Of a stretch of 64,000 nucleotides of DNA, positions 25,053 through 34,576 are shown piece by piece. A model generated the notes under the pieces. The model saw only the letters and a program-made list of their open reading frames with translations. It ran no database searches and was not told the DNA's origin. Each line of letters begins with the position of its first letter. The first letter of the stretch is position 1. The position numbers and the translations under genes were made by a program. The DNA lies in NCBI GenBank assembly GCA_003170825.1, contig PMYL01000041.1, positions 107,280 through 171,279 on the forward strand, in the 5' to 3' direction. This DNA is from Acidobacteriaceae bacterium (GTDB taxonomy: Bacteria; Acidobacteriota; Terriglobia; Terriglobales; Acidobacteriaceae).

Positions 25053-28028
25053 TCAGGGGTTTACCAAGGAAGTCGGATCGAGGATTCTTGCATTGGAACC
25101 GAAGCGGCGGAAGTGGCGGAACTCGATCTCGTTCAGATCTGTCTCGCGTTGACCTTTCCGGAGCATGATTTCCGCGCCGACCGGCAGCAGGTAGTCGTGC
25201 TTGTTGATCATTACATAGTCGTAATCCACGCTGACGGAGGTCGCATGGATAGGATACTTTTTCGGCACATCGTCCACCACTTGCGTGACGCGACGAACAT
25301 TGCGGGTGGCGCTGTCGATGAAGACCTGGCCGTGGTAGCCGACCGTGATGACATCAACCGAGCTGACCCGCAGATTGAAGGTGGAGTTTTCGCGGGCCAC
25401 GCGATAGTCGAATACCTGGACCGTCTCGTCTCCCAGCACACCGGTCTTCTTCCATGTGAAGTCGGCCTTCGACGCAGGGCGAAACAGTCCTGATAAAGCA
25501 ACGCCGAACTCTCCTGCCGACAACATTCCCCGAGGGTTTTCCGTGGCGTCATGGCTCTTGCGGCCGTTGGCCTCGACCTCAAGGAGGGTCCGGCTTTCCT
25601 CCTGATTGAAATAGGTAAGGCGTTCCGTCAACTTATCCTCGTGCTTCCACTGCATAGAGCCACTTAGATCGACCGACCTATTGGTAATTTGCGTGCACAC
25701 GAAGTTGGGCAGCGATGATCTGTAGTCCATTGCGAACTGTCTGGCATCCGCAAGGATGGCCTGGAGTTCCTCTGGCCGCGGAGCCTGAATGGGGTTTTCC
25801 GGGAAGGAGATGACAAGCGGACCGGCAGGGTGTGCCACGGCGTCCAGAGGGGGTAAACATGGATCCGCCGCGTCCGCGCTGGACGGCCGGATTCCCGTCA
25901 GCATCAACGTGGCGCTGGCTTGCGCGGAGCTTCCGCCCTGGTTCAGGATTGCCTTCACTTCGTACGGACCGTCCATCTTCGGGTCGATCGAAAATTTGGT
26001 CAGGTAAGACGAGAATTCCGACTTTTCGTCTTGTCTGGCGGCTATCTGCGCGTTGCCCAGCGGTTTGCCATCCTTGAGCACCTGAATGTTAAGCTTGGCG
26101 GCATCCGCTGCGTGCTGATCGGAGTGAGCGATCAAGAAGACCGAAACCTCCTTGGCGCCGGGCGGCAACTGGCCGGAAAGATTTGGAGTTACTTTATCGT
26201 TTCCATGGCGCAGCGGATCGGAGGGATCGTCCTCGGCGCGAACCAGCCCCGTCTGCCTTACCAAAACCATATCGCTTAACGAGGGCATCGCGGACGCGTT
26301 GGGAATTTCGAAGCTGATGCGCTGTGCGCCGGCTTTGCCGCTGTTTTGGTCCAAAACAGCGGCTTCCAGAAGGTATTGGCCCGGAGCGGCGGTAAAGGAC
26401 CGATCCATCGAGATCGCTTCATACTTGGTCATCTCGATGTCTTTCAGTGCGCCCCGGCGTGGAATATCCGCGCTGAAGTGTTCAACGACCGCCCCCGCCT
26501 TGTCTTTGATATTTGCAACGATCGACAGGTGCGCGGAATAGAGGTTGGTGCTGGAGTCTTCTCGTATCTCCAGGCTGGAGAGCGGCGTCTCGATGGCCAG
26601 CGTAGTGACATTTCCCTCAGGCCGATCTTCCATGCGCAGGATCGCGGCGCGGAAGTTCAGATCTGTGGGCAAAACTGATTCCCTGAGGATCTTCTGCAGC
26701 GGCAATTCGAACGGTTGCGGCCTGTCGCCGGCGACGGCGTTTGGAGGCAAGGCAAGATAGCCCGTCTGATAGCGTATCTTGAGACCATGCCGGAGGGACT
26801 TGACAGCGACTGTATGATACTTTCCATCGTATTCCTTGATGGGGAAATGATAGGAAGCCTCGTAATACATTGTCATATCCTGGATCATCCGCTTCAGCGA
26901 CTCTTCAATTCGATTATTGGTCACATATCGGCCTCCCGTACCCTCGGCTAAATGTTGCAAATCCGCATTATTATCCGGATATTTATCTATCGACTCCCCA
27001 TCCATTACGGGATCCCGTGCCGCTAAGGGTGCAGGGGAGACACCTGCAAATGGATCTGGCCCCACTATGTTAAGGCCTTGGAGGTCATTCTGAGTAAATT
27101 GCTGTTCAATGCGATCGGAAGAACTCAGGTCGACAATATAGATGCTCACCCCGGCTTGATCTGCCGACCCAATGATGGATTGAATCGCATCCTTGGCGCG
27201 TGAATCGGCCTGCGTCTTCTGGAAGGAGGTGAAAAAGATCACCGTCTTCCGATGCGGAATCCGTTGCATGGCTTGCTCCAATGCCAGCAAACCCGCCAGG
27301 GAGGGTCGAATATGCTGATCCTGCGCAATCCTGCCGGATTGATTGAGCGCCGAATACAGCGCCAGAGCCTGAGTGTGCTCTGCCGTGCTTGCAGGCTTCC
27401 CTGATGAATTGGTTCCGGCTTGCAACTCCGCGACCATTTGTTTCTCGGGTTCATTGACGGGGCCGCCGTTCGCTGATTTATCCAGCCCGGTGGCCGCGCT
27501 GATCGCCTGTGCAAGCGTCTTGCGATCGTGGGTGAAGCCATGCTGGAGACGGAGCCGTCCCTCAACATTCAGCACGGAAATGGAAAAGCCGTTCTCCGGA
27601 ACCATCTTGAGAATCTTCGCCGCAGCATCACGCTCGCTCTTCATCGAGGATGGGTCCATCTTATGACCTGTTTCAGCAACCCGGTTCGTTCCATCGAAGA
27701 CCAGCGTGATCAGATGATCGCTTTCCTGCTTTCCGCTCACCAGAAGAAGACTGCTGAGCTTGACCGGTGATTTGTCATCGGTGATCTCTAGCTCTTCCGG
27801 TTTCAGATCGAGAATGGGCTTGTTATTCTTGTAGTCGACCACCAGATCAAGAGAAACCTCTTCGACATTCAGGTGCATATCGACCGCTTGACTCGCGGAT
27901 GGTTGAGCTGCCTGGCCACTAGCCCAGGAAGCCGCTACTGTAAAGGCAAACAAAGCCGGAAGCCTTACGATCATACTCTGGCGCTCAAATATCTTCCCAG
28001 GTACGCCACAATCATTCATTTTGAACAC
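25053..28028 (-). CDS. VWFA-related domain protein (secreted, acidobacterial type)
   Basis: 991 aa from a GTG at 28028 with AGGGAAAG just before; the ATG at 27974 would give MIVRLPALFAFTVAASWASG, a good signal peptide. An N-terminal VEEVSLDLVVDYKNNKPILD strand pair leads into a VWA domain (LITLVFDGTNR at the MIDAS position) up to ~345; the middle is β-rich. The last ~260 residues (FAMDYRSSLPNFVCTQ... and VQVFDYRVARENSTFNLRVS) form a second domain also seen alone in acidobacteria. Probably exported and involved in surface protein interaction; function unknown. Confidence 0.8.
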   Translation of the reverse strand: MFKMNDCGVPGKIFERQSMIVRLPALFAFTVAASWASGQAAQPSASQAVDMHLNVEEVSLDLVVDYKNNKPILDLKPEELEITDDKSPVKLSSLLLVSGKQESDHLITLVFDGTNRVAETGHKMDPSSMKSERDAAAKILKMVPENGFSISVLNVEGRLRLQHGFTHDRKTLAQAISAATGLDKSANGGPVNEPEKQMVAELQAGTNSSGKPASTAEHTQALALYSALNQSGRIAQDQHIRPSLAGLLALEQAMQRIPHRKTVIFFTSFQKTQADSRAKDAIQSIIGSADQAGVSIYIVDLSSSDRIEQQFTQNDLQGLNIVGPDPFAGVSPAPLAARDPVMDGESIDKYPDNNADLQHLAEGTGGRYVTNNRIEESLKRMIQDMTMYYEASYHFPIKEYDGKYHTVAVKSLRHGLKIRYQTGYLALPPNAVAGDRPQPFELPLQKILRESVLPTDLNFRAAILRMEDRPEGNVTTLAIETPLSSLEIREDSSTNLYSAHLSIVANIKDKAGAVVEHFSADIPRRGALKDIEMTKYEAISMDRSFTAAPGQYLLEAAVLDQNSGKAGAQRISFEIPNASAMPSLSDMVLVRQTGLVRAEDDPSDPLRHGNDKVTPNLSGQLPPGAKEVSVFLIAHSDQHAADAAKLNIQVLKDGKPLGNAQIAARQDEKSEFSSYLTKFSIDPKMDGPYEVKAILNQGGSSAQASATLMLTGIRPSSADAADPCLPPLDAVAHPAGPLVISFPENPIQAPRPEELQAILADARQFAMDYRSSLPNFVCTQITNRSVDLSGSMQWKHEDKLTERLTYFNQEESRTLLEVEANGRKSHDATENPRGMLSAGEFGVALSGLFRPASKADFTWKKTGVLGDETVQVFDYRVARENSTFNLRVSSVDVITVGYHGQVFIDSATRNVRRVTQVVDDVPKKYPIHATSVSVDYDYVMINKHDYLLPVGAEIMLRKGQRETDLNEIEFRHFRRFGSNARILDPTSLVNP

Positions 28029-28558
28029 GGTCTTTCCCTGTTTACGATTGAAATCAGATTGACATGAACCAGGATTTCCATTTTGCTTGTTCGATGACGA
28101 AAGAATACACCCCTGAGTGCCCGGCTCGCGACCTTTTTCGCATTCGTTCCAACGGCAAAGCCCCCTTCCTGCCCCGCGGGTCCTCTGCCCAGGCCAAAAA
28201 GGGCGGGTGGCCCACCCTTAAACTAACCACAAATCTGCGGGTGCCCCAGGTCTTCCGCCGCGGCGGACCGCGGCGGAAGACCTGGGAGTTCTTTATAGAA
28301 ATAGAACAGTTCAACTGAGAGGCCAAGCCGGTGTGTCCGGGAAATCAGGAAATCTTTTGCAATCATCATGTGATTTTTATGCCGCGTTTGCATTACTAGA
28401 ATTGACCCGCTACGTCCGGACTCCGCGCTATCGCTCCTCGGCCTCTTCACGCAGACGAGGGGGTTGAGAACCGCGCAGTGGCGCTTTAGAGCCGAATGTT
28501 TCACAATTTCAGAAATACCTTGCCGGAAACCATCCGGCAGATCCGCCAGGCGGCGCCC
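28029..28558. other. Intergenic region with repeat copies before the PP2C gene
   Basis: About 530 bp. It carries GGGCGGGTGGCCCACCC at 28201-28217 and the long palindromic repeat at 28239-28287. An in-frame ATG at 28496 would lengthen the PP2C protein by 21 residues. No other gene supported. Confidence 0.6.
28239..28287. repeat. Long palindrome of the GGGTGCCCCAGGTC family
   Basis: GGGTGCCCCAGGTCTTCCGC is followed by a CGCGGCGGACCGCGG core and GGCGGAAGACCTGGGA. The arms AGGTCTTCCGCCGCGG/CCGCGGCGGAAGACCT pair perfectly around a short centre. Confidence 0.85.
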
Positions 28559-29362
28559 ATGCTCGACATACAGTTCGGCCAGGCAAGCGATTTCGGCAAA
28601 GTTCGCGCCAACAATGAGGACGCGATGGGATCGTTCATCCCCGCGTCGCGCCGGCAGGGCCGTTCCCACGGCTATCTGTTCGTGGTTGCCGACGGAGTGG
28701 GTGGCATGGACCTGGGCGAGGTTGCCTCGGCCACGGCCGTCAAGGTTCTCACCGGGGAGTTCGCCCAGGCGCCGGCCGGAACCATGCTCATCAACCTGCT
28801 GCCGCGGCTCATCCAGCATGCCAACTCCGCGGTGCACGATTGCACCCTGGCGCCCGAATACAGGGGCAGGAAGATGGCCACAACTCTTGTGGCCTGCGCT
28901 CTCCGCCACGATCAGGCCATCGTCTCGCATGTGGGCGACTCCCGTTGTTATCTGGTCCGCAACGGAGTGGCCAAACAGGTCACCCAGGACCATACGTGGG
29001 TGAATGAACAGAGAAAGATGGGCTTGATCTCCGCCGGCGAGATGGCTCAATCCGAATCCCGGCACCTGCTACTTCGCTCGCTCGGCCCGGAGATGTTCGT
29101 CTCTCCGGACACGACCGCCCTCACCCTGCTGGCCGGGGACGTGCTCGTTCTTTGCACCGACGGCCTCCATGACGAGATGCCCGAGGCGCTCCTGGCCCGG
29201 ATCGTCTCCCAGAACAAGAACATTCAGGAGATTGCCGGCGAACTGGTGGCCCGCGCCGTCGAAATCGACGGCAACGACAACGTCACCGCGCAGGTCATTC
29301 GCGTCCGTTCGGTGGAGCAGGTGGGCATGTACCGCGGCCGCCCCTACCGTCTGCCGGGTTGA
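28559..29362 (+). CDS. PP2C-type serine/threonine protein phosphatase
   Basis: 267 aa from the ATG at 28559 (MLDIQFGQASDFGKVRANNE); an earlier ATG at 28496 is possible. VRANNEDA, VVADGVGGMDLGEVAS, ATTLVACAL, VSHVGDSRCYLVRNG, LCTDGLHDEM and EIDGNDNVTAQV are the PP2C metal-binding and structural motifs. It removes phosphate from Ser/Thr. The Ser/Thr kinase 258 nt downstream on the same strand is the likely partner. Confidence 0.92.
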   Translation: MLDIQFGQASDFGKVRANNEDAMGSFIPASRRQGRSHGYLFVVADGVGGMDLGEVASATAVKVLTGEFAQAPAGTMLINLLPRLIQHANSAVHDCTLAPEYRGRKMATTLVACALRHDQAIVSHVGDSRCYLVRNGVAKQVTQDHTWVNEQRKMGLISAGEMAQSESRHLLLRSLGPEMFVSPDTTALTLLAGDVLVLCTDGLHDEMPEALLARIVSQNKNIQEIAGELVARAVEIDGNDNVTAQVIRVRSVEQVGMYRGRPYRLPG

Positions 29363-29401
29363 GGCCTGTTTCCACTACCGGACCCCGCGGCCGGAACTAC
29401 G

Positions 29402-29510
29402 GCGTTTTCGGAAAAGGTGTGGTACTTTGAAGTGCCTACAAGGTCGTCGCTCCTTGGGGTCGCGCCGACTTGATTGCAGTGGTTTCGGTTTACGGCATTT
29501 CCGAAAACGC
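29402..29510. repeat. 13-bp inverted repeat in the PP2C-kinase spacer
   Basis: GCGTTTTCGGAAA at 29402-29414 and TTTCCGAAAACGC at 29498-29510 are exact inverted copies 83 nt apart. They could form a stem in the transcript or be regulator sites or a relic of a mobile element. Confidence 0.65.
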
Positions 29511-29620
29511 TCTGGACGCGCGCTTGGCCGAATTATCGAGGAGCCTTACGGAATCCTTACCGCTCTTGCGCCGCTTCCCGATACAGTAGAACAAGTTGCC
29601 TTGATGGAGCAGGCCGCGCG

Positions 29621-30595
29621 ATGGGCTTATACGACAGCATAGATGCCGGTTCCCAGATCGATTCCTATCGCATCGAGGCGCCTGTGGCCCGCAGCGGAAT
29701 GGCAACTATCTTCCGCGCCGTCGACCTGCGCGATAACCGCATCGTCGCCCTGAAGATTCCCCACCCCGACATGGAGGCCGATCCCGTCCTCTTCGACCGC
29801 TTCCAGCGCGAAGCCGGGATCGGCGAAAAGCTTTGTCACCCCAAGGTCATGCGCGTCTTTGGCGGGGAGGAGCGCTCCCGCGTCTACATGGTGATGGAAT
29901 GGTGCGAGGGGCGCCTGCTGCGCCAGATCCTTGCCGAGGGCCCGATCCCCCATGACCGCGCCATCCGCATCGCTATTGGCGTTCTGGAGGCCCTGGAGTA
30001 CATCCATGCCAACGGCGTGGTGCATCGGGACCTGAAGCCGGAAAACATCATGGTCGATGCGGAAGACAACATCAAACTTATCGACTTCGGCATTGCCAGC
30101 GACTCCGCCGCGCGCCGCCTGACCTACGCCAACTTCACCGCTGCTCTCGGCACCCCGGACTACATCTCTCCGGAACAGGTGAAGGGGAAGCGCGGAGATG
30201 GCCGCTCCGACATCTATTCCATGGGCGTGATTCTCTATGAAATGCTCTCGGGCAAGCTGCCCTTTTCCGGCCCTTCGCCCCTGGCCGCGATGAATGACCG
30301 CCTGTTGAACCATCCCACCCCTCCCCGCGTCGCCGACCCCTCCATTTCTCCCCAATTGCAGGAGATTCTGTACCGCGCATTGGAAAGAGATCCTAAAAAC
30401 CGCTATGCGAAGGCCCAGGAATTTGCGTGGGATCTCGCCCACCAGGATCAAGTCGGCACGGAGGACCGCCCGGAGCTGCGGAACTGGCAAAAGCGCAAAG
30501 CACAGCTTCCGCGCAAGATCCTCTATTATTCCGCTCTGGCGCTTATCCCGGTGGTAATCCTGCTGCTGATGATGCTGGTTGCCCATCACCGGTAG
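29621..30595 (+). CDS. Serine/threonine protein kinase with C-terminal membrane helix
   Basis: 324 aa from the ATG at 29621. Kinase domain ~15-270: RSGMATIFRAV (Gly-rich loop), VALKIPHP (Lys), MEWCEG hinge, VVHRDLKPENIM, LIDFGIAS and GTPDYISPEQ. Catalytic residues are intact. A short basic linker is followed by one membrane helix at ~300-320 (LALIPVVILLLMMLVA) and almost no extracellular part. Probably paired with the PP2C phosphatase upstream. Confidence 0.93.
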   Translation: MGLYDSIDAGSQIDSYRIEAPVARSGMATIFRAVDLRDNRIVALKIPHPDMEADPVLFDRFQREAGIGEKLCHPKVMRVFGGEERSRVYMVMEWCEGRLLRQILAEGPIPHDRAIRIAIGVLEALEYIHANGVVHRDLKPENIMVDAEDNIKLIDFGIASDSAARRLTYANFTAALGTPDYISPEQVKGKRGDGRSDIYSMGVILYEMLSGKLPFSGPSPLAAMNDRLLNHPTPPRVADPSISPQLQEILYRALERDPKNRYAKAQEFAWDLAHQDQVGTEDRPELRNWQKRKAQLPRKILYYSALALIPVVILLLMMLVAHHR

Positions 30596-30631
30596 GAATG
30601 AGAATTGGTCGAATCGCTTGAATCGGGAATC

Positions 30632-30707
30632 TGGTGGACGCGGTAGGAATTGAACCTACAACCTGTCGGTTAAGAGCCGAATGCTCTGCCAGTTGAGCTA
30701 CGCGTCC
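30632..30707 (-). tRNA. tRNA-Lys (anticodon CTT)
   Basis: On the minus strand: acceptor GGACGCG, D arm GCTC...GAGC, anticodon loop CTCTTAA, T loop TTCAATT and 3' CGCGTCC-A-CCA. CCA is encoded at 30632-30634. Confidence 0.96.
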
Positions 30708-30897
30708 AGGCCATCGGGATAAACCGTGCGGCGGGAGTTTTGCACACGGTTCGAGCAGGCAGGAACTCCCTGCTGCCCTTGAAAAATATAGCACAGACCG
30801 GAGCGGATTCCAAAGACGTGGGCGAAAACTCGGGACCCGCTCCTTCGGCCCTGTCTCCCATGACTGCGCCAGCCGGTGAGAAGCCGGGACGGCAGCT

Positions 30898-31036
30898 CTA
30901 GGAACTTGTTGAAAAACTCTGGCTTTGTATCAGGGCACGACTTTAGTCGTGCCGTAAATGCCGCATAATCAATGCGGGCTTTAGCCCCTGAGGTCGAAAT
31001 TCTCTGCCCAGGGCTACTATTTCAGCAAGTTCCTAG
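30898..31036. mobile_element. MITE-like element with 17-bp terminal inverted repeats
   Basis: 139 bp. Left end CTAGGAACTTGTTGAAA, right end TTTCAGCAAGTTCCTAG, one mismatch. Inside are two small hairpins: GGGCACGACTTTAGTCGTGCC-type and GCGGGCTTTAGCCCCTGA. Both ends read CTAG, possibly a target duplication. The right end overlaps the stop codon of the outer-membrane-type gene. Related copies are at 40978-41119, 38659-38784 and 40050-40290. No transposase is inside, so a protein encoded elsewhere must have moved it. Confidence 0.75.
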
Positions 31037-32724
31037 AAAGTGAAGGCCAGGCCGCCCTGGAAGCCGCGCTGGTCCTGAGCGAAGACGAGCAGGGAGCCGT
31101 TGCTCATGAGGAAGGGCCGGTAGCCTTCCGCCAGCAGATTGCGCACATCGAGCAGGGCCTCAAAGCCGCATGTTCCATCGCGGCACAGGCGGATGGGCTG
31201 GCGGAAGTGGAGGTTGAGATAGGGCTCGACGGCATCCGCCGCATACGGAGCAACGCGGGTGGCGGTGTCATCGGGCTGCCAGCGGTAGCTGGCCCGCCAA
31301 CGCGTCCCGGTGCCATCCAAGGTGCCGGAGAACGAGAGCGAGTACATTTGGACGCGGCGGGGGTGGGCAGCGGCAAGCGCCTGGGCCAGCCCAATGAGCT
31401 GCGTGGACGCCGGCGGGGCGGACATGGCCAGGGCATCGCCATTGACGTAGCTGGCGCGGATAAAGTTGCCGCCGGGCAGCCGGCGCTGCGCTGTAGCCAC
31501 TATTCCGGCAGTGGAAAAGTCCGGTCCGGCAGCGTGCAGCAGCCCGCTGGCGGGGTCGAATAGCGCGGCCTCGGCCGTGGAATCGCCAGCCGTAAAGTGG
31601 CCATTGGCCTCGATGACCGGATTGTCTATGTGGTCGGCGTAGACCATGACGGCCAAGCCCGAAACGTCGGTGCGGCGCTCCCATCCGATCTCCTGGTGAA
31701 GGCCATGCTCGATTGCCAGATCGCCATTGCGGGCAGAGAACCGGGGCAGCCAGGCCTGGGCCTGAGTGTCATCGGAGTCCTGCGGGCCGGGCACGAAGGT
31801 CGCTATCCGGTAGCGGATGGTAGAGTTGCCATCGCGCCAGCCCACGGAAGCGAACGGCAGCGCCTCAACCACGGTGTTGGCGGAATGATGGGCAAAGCGC
31901 GCCATCACCTGGGTGGAACCCACCTCCGCCTCGACCACATCCCCCAGATTTATCGTCTCCCAACTGCGCACGGCGGCCTCGTCAAGTCCCTCGGCTCCGG
32001 CGGCATCGACTTCGGGGTGAATGGCGACGGCAGCCACCGAGTGAACGGAGCCGGCAAAACCCAGATCCTGGCTGAAGCCCAGCATCGCTTCCATGCCGGC
32101 ATCGGTGTCCGGAGCAAAATCCACGCGCGCCAGCAGCTCGCGGCTGTTGGACGGGGTCTCTTCCACCGCGGCGGAGATGCGTTCGCCGCTTTCGCCGAAT
32201 GTGCCTTCCTGCCCGGTGGCTATCAGGCGCGCCTTCAGCCTGGGCGCGGCGCCGGAACCGTCGGAGGCTACCACCAGCGGCCCGTCCTCCAGCCAGCGCA
32301 GCAAGGGGCGATTGGCGGCCGATCGCAGCGTCCAGGCCCAGTCGTCTTTTTGCGCGTTGCCGGCGCGCGGTTCAGCCGGCAGCCATTGCATCACTTCGTA
32401 CAGGGTGTTCAGGGTCAGGTTGACGACCGTACTGGTGCGAACGCGCACGTTCTCGCGCAACGAAGGCAGGAAGGATGTGCCCATGGCCTTGAGCGCGTAG
32501 CGGCCGGGAAGCACCGATGGAATCGTGAACCGGCCGTTGCTGTTGGTGTAGACGCTGGCGATCACGGTCAGGTCGGGGCGCAGCAACTGGACTTGGGCGC
32601 CGATTTGCGGCACGCCGGCGGAGTCGCGCACCAAGCCCGAAACCGATCCTGGGGCGGCTCCCTGTAGCGGAGCGCTCCCTATGGCAATCAGCGCTGCGAA
32701 AAAGACGAGATGGACCCTGCGCAT
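31033..32724 (-). CDS. Outer-membrane protein with N-terminal carboxypeptidase-regulatory domain
   Basis: 563 aa from the ATG at 32724; MRRVHLVFFAALIAIGSAPL is a signal peptide, and an upstream start at 32862 would bury it. Residues ~25-110 form a CarboxypepD_reg-like β-sandwich (SVSGLVRDSAGVPQIGAQVQ, GRFTIPSVLPGRYALKAMG). The rest is β-rich and ends in GLAFTF; a terminal Phe is usual for barrel proteins inserted by BAM. It resembles a short TonB-receptor-like protein but no plug is visible. It follows the GWxTD gene after 106 nt. The stop codon lies in the end of a MITE-like element. Confidence 0.75.
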   Translation of the reverse strand: MRRVHLVFFAALIAIGSAPLQGAAPGSVSGLVRDSAGVPQIGAQVQLLRPDLTVIASVYTNSNGRFTIPSVLPGRYALKAMGTSFLPSLRENVRVRTSTVVNLTLNTLYEVMQWLPAEPRAGNAQKDDWAWTLRSAANRPLLRWLEDGPLVVASDGSGAAPRLKARLIATGQEGTFGESGERISAAVEETPSNSRELLARVDFAPDTDAGMEAMLGFSQDLGFAGSVHSVAAVAIHPEVDAAGAEGLDEAAVRSWETINLGDVVEAEVGSTQVMARFAHHSANTVVEALPFASVGWRDGNSTIRYRIATFVPGPQDSDDTQAQAWLPRFSARNGDLAIEHGLHQEIGWERRTDVSGLAVMVYADHIDNPVIEANGHFTAGDSTAEAALFDPASGLLHAAGPDFSTAGIVATAQRRLPGGNFIRASYVNGDALAMSAPPASTQLIGLAQALAAAHPRRVQMYSLSFSGTLDGTGTRWRASYRWQPDDTATRVAPYAADAVEPYLNLHFRQPIRLCRDGTCGFEALLDVRNLLAEGYRPFLMSNGSLLVFAQDQRGFQGGLAFTF

Positions 32725-32830
32725 GTTCACGATAGGTGACCTGGCGGCGTCCCTGGCAAAACGCTTGCGAAACCATCCCGCGCGGGCTTCCGAATCTTGT
32801 GTCCGGTAACCGTAGTGCGAGGGATACATA

Positions 32831-34576
32831 CTATTCCACGACAAAAGGCGCCGATTGCGCAATCTCTTGTTTCGAGATTGTGTCGTTTATTTTGATCGTC
32901 ACCTTGTATTTTCCCGGTTGCAGGCCGGCCATGGGCAGAGTTTTCTCCACCGTCAACTGGTCGCTGTGCGCCCCCAGGTCCTTCGAGGCCAGTTCCTTCT
33001 CAAAGACCACCGTGTTGGTCGCGGTATCGACGATCTGGTAGGTCACTGTGGCTTCGTTGCTCTTGGTGGCCTCGTCGATCCCCAGATTATAGACCTGCAT
33101 CCAGAAGTTGAGCTGCTGGCTGCGCTTGAAGCTGACCGGAGTGGCCGGGTTGGGGCTCACCCGCGGACAGATATGCGTATTGCCGATGACGCAACTGCCG
33201 GAGCCGATCTCGCGCGAGGAGACAACATTCATCTCGTCGCCCAGGATCAGCGACGAGGTAGCCAGCTTCTCGTCGTGATACGTGGGCACCTCAAGACTGC
33301 GGCCGTAGAGGCCCACATGCTCCTGGTTGTTCACGTCCTTGATGGCAATATCCAGGCGGTAGAGGCCGGGAAGCAGCGGAAGTGCCTTCCAGTAGACCGA
33401 CTTCCGGTCCAGGGTCTTCTCCAGCAGTTCGGCCGGCTGCTCCACCTGCACCGTGTCTTCCTGGCTCTGCACCGTCTTGTGGGTGAGAGTGGTGACCTTG
33501 ATCAGGATGTTCACGAATCCCTTGGACACGCCGTCCTTGGTCACGAAGGTGATGTCGCGATTCTTCAACTGGACAGTGATGGGAACCAGCACCGTGCTAT
33601 CCGTGACCTTGACGAAGTCGGTGCGGACGTCGAAGGGAAAGACCGGTCCGTTGAGCAGCTTGTGCTCGGAGATGAAGTTGTCAAGATCGGCAAACTTGAT
33701 GGGCGGTGGAGCGAAAAACTTGGCGGCCATCTCGATGCGGTCGAACTGCTTGGCCTGCTGCGAGCCGGACAGCGGGCCGGTGCCCAGAGTCTCAAGGCCG
33801 TTATTGAAGCGGTCGGACTTCTTGGTCCCGCCCATCTCTTCCCACATGGTCTTGCCCATGCCGGGAACGAGCATGAGCGCGTCCTTCTCGCCGCGATTGA
33901 TGGTGAAGTGATAGTCGCCGCACTGGCAGGTATCGACAAACTCGAGATCGATGTTTTGGCCGATGCCCTCCATATAGTGATAGTTCCATATCTCGAAGGG
34001 GAAGGTTGAAGTACTGCCGCCGCCCTCTTCCTGGGGGCGCTGATAGTTGCCGCCGGAGGGGTGCGCATCGATGGAATCCGGCTTGCCGTAGGAGATATAG
34101 ATGCGTCCGCGGTCGGTCCTCCAGCCGGGCCTGCCGGCGGCAAAGTGCTCGTTGGCGTAGGCGATGCGCCGGTAGTGCTCCTCGCGGAATTCGTTCTCCG
34201 GCGAGTCCGGATCGGGATTGCGCCGCAGCCAGAACTGCTCGATGAAGGCGTCTCGCTCCTCATCGTTGCTCAGCGCCTTGAAGGCTTTGGTCTCCTCGTC
34301 GGAGATGATCCACACCACATCCTGATTGAGCCAGGTCTTGTAGGCGCCCTTCAACTCCTGCCGGACTGCCTTCTGTGCGGCGAACTGCTCCTTGTCGGAG
34401 CGTGGGCGCTTCAGCGGGTCCACTTCCTGCCGCTGCGTGGCGGCCGGCTGGGCCTGTTCCTGTGTGGCGGGTGCGGGCGGGTTGGCCGCCTGCTGGGCCA
34501 GGAGCCCGGAAGTGGGGGTGAAAACCAGGCCGCAACCCAGTGCGGCAAAGAGAATTTTTCGACCGTTAAGCGTCAT
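32831..34576 (-). CDS. GWxTD domain-containing protein
   Basis: 581 aa from the ATG at 34576. A signal peptide is followed by an Ala/Pro/Gln-rich linker, then the GWxTD domain: TWLNQDVVWIISDEE, FIEQFWLRRNPDPDSPENEF, HYRRIAYANEHFAAG and RPGWRTDRGRIYISYGKPD. The C-terminal half is β-rich with PVTVQLKNRDITFVTKDG-like strands. The family is typical of Acidobacteriota and related phyla and is probably periplasmic. It lies upstream of the outer-membrane-type gene on the same strand. Confidence 0.88.
   Translation of the reverse strand: MTLNGRKILFAALGCGLVFTPTSGLLAQQAANPPAPATQEQAQPAATQRQEVDPLKRPRSDKEQFAAQKAVRQELKGAYKTWLNQDVVWIISDEETKAFKALSNDEERDAFIEQFWLRRNPDPDSPENEFREEHYRRIAYANEHFAAGRPGWRTDRGRIYISYGKPDSIDAHPSGGNYQRPQEEGGGSTSTFPFEIWNYHYMEGIGQNIDLEFVDTCQCGDYHFTINRGEKDALMLVPGMGKTMWEEMGGTKKSDRFNNGLETLGTGPLSGSQQAKQFDRIEMAAKFFAPPPIKFADLDNFISEHKLLNGPVFPFDVRTDFVKVTDSTVLVPITVQLKNRDITFVTKDGVSKGFVNILIKVTTLTHKTVQSQEDTVQVEQPAELLEKTLDRKSVYWKALPLLPGLYRLDIAIKDVNNQEHVGLYGRSLEVPTYHDEKLATSSLILGDEMNVVSSREIGSGSCVIGNTHICPRVSPNPATPVSFKRSQQLNFWMQVYNLGIDEATKSNEATVTYQIVDTATNTVVFEKELASKDLGAHSDQLTVEKTLPMAGLQPGKYKVTIKINDTISKQEIAQSAPFVVE

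Noticed and set aside
31597-32667. 356-codon plus-strand frame
   Set aside because: Antisense to the outer-membrane-type protein; composition typical of shadows.
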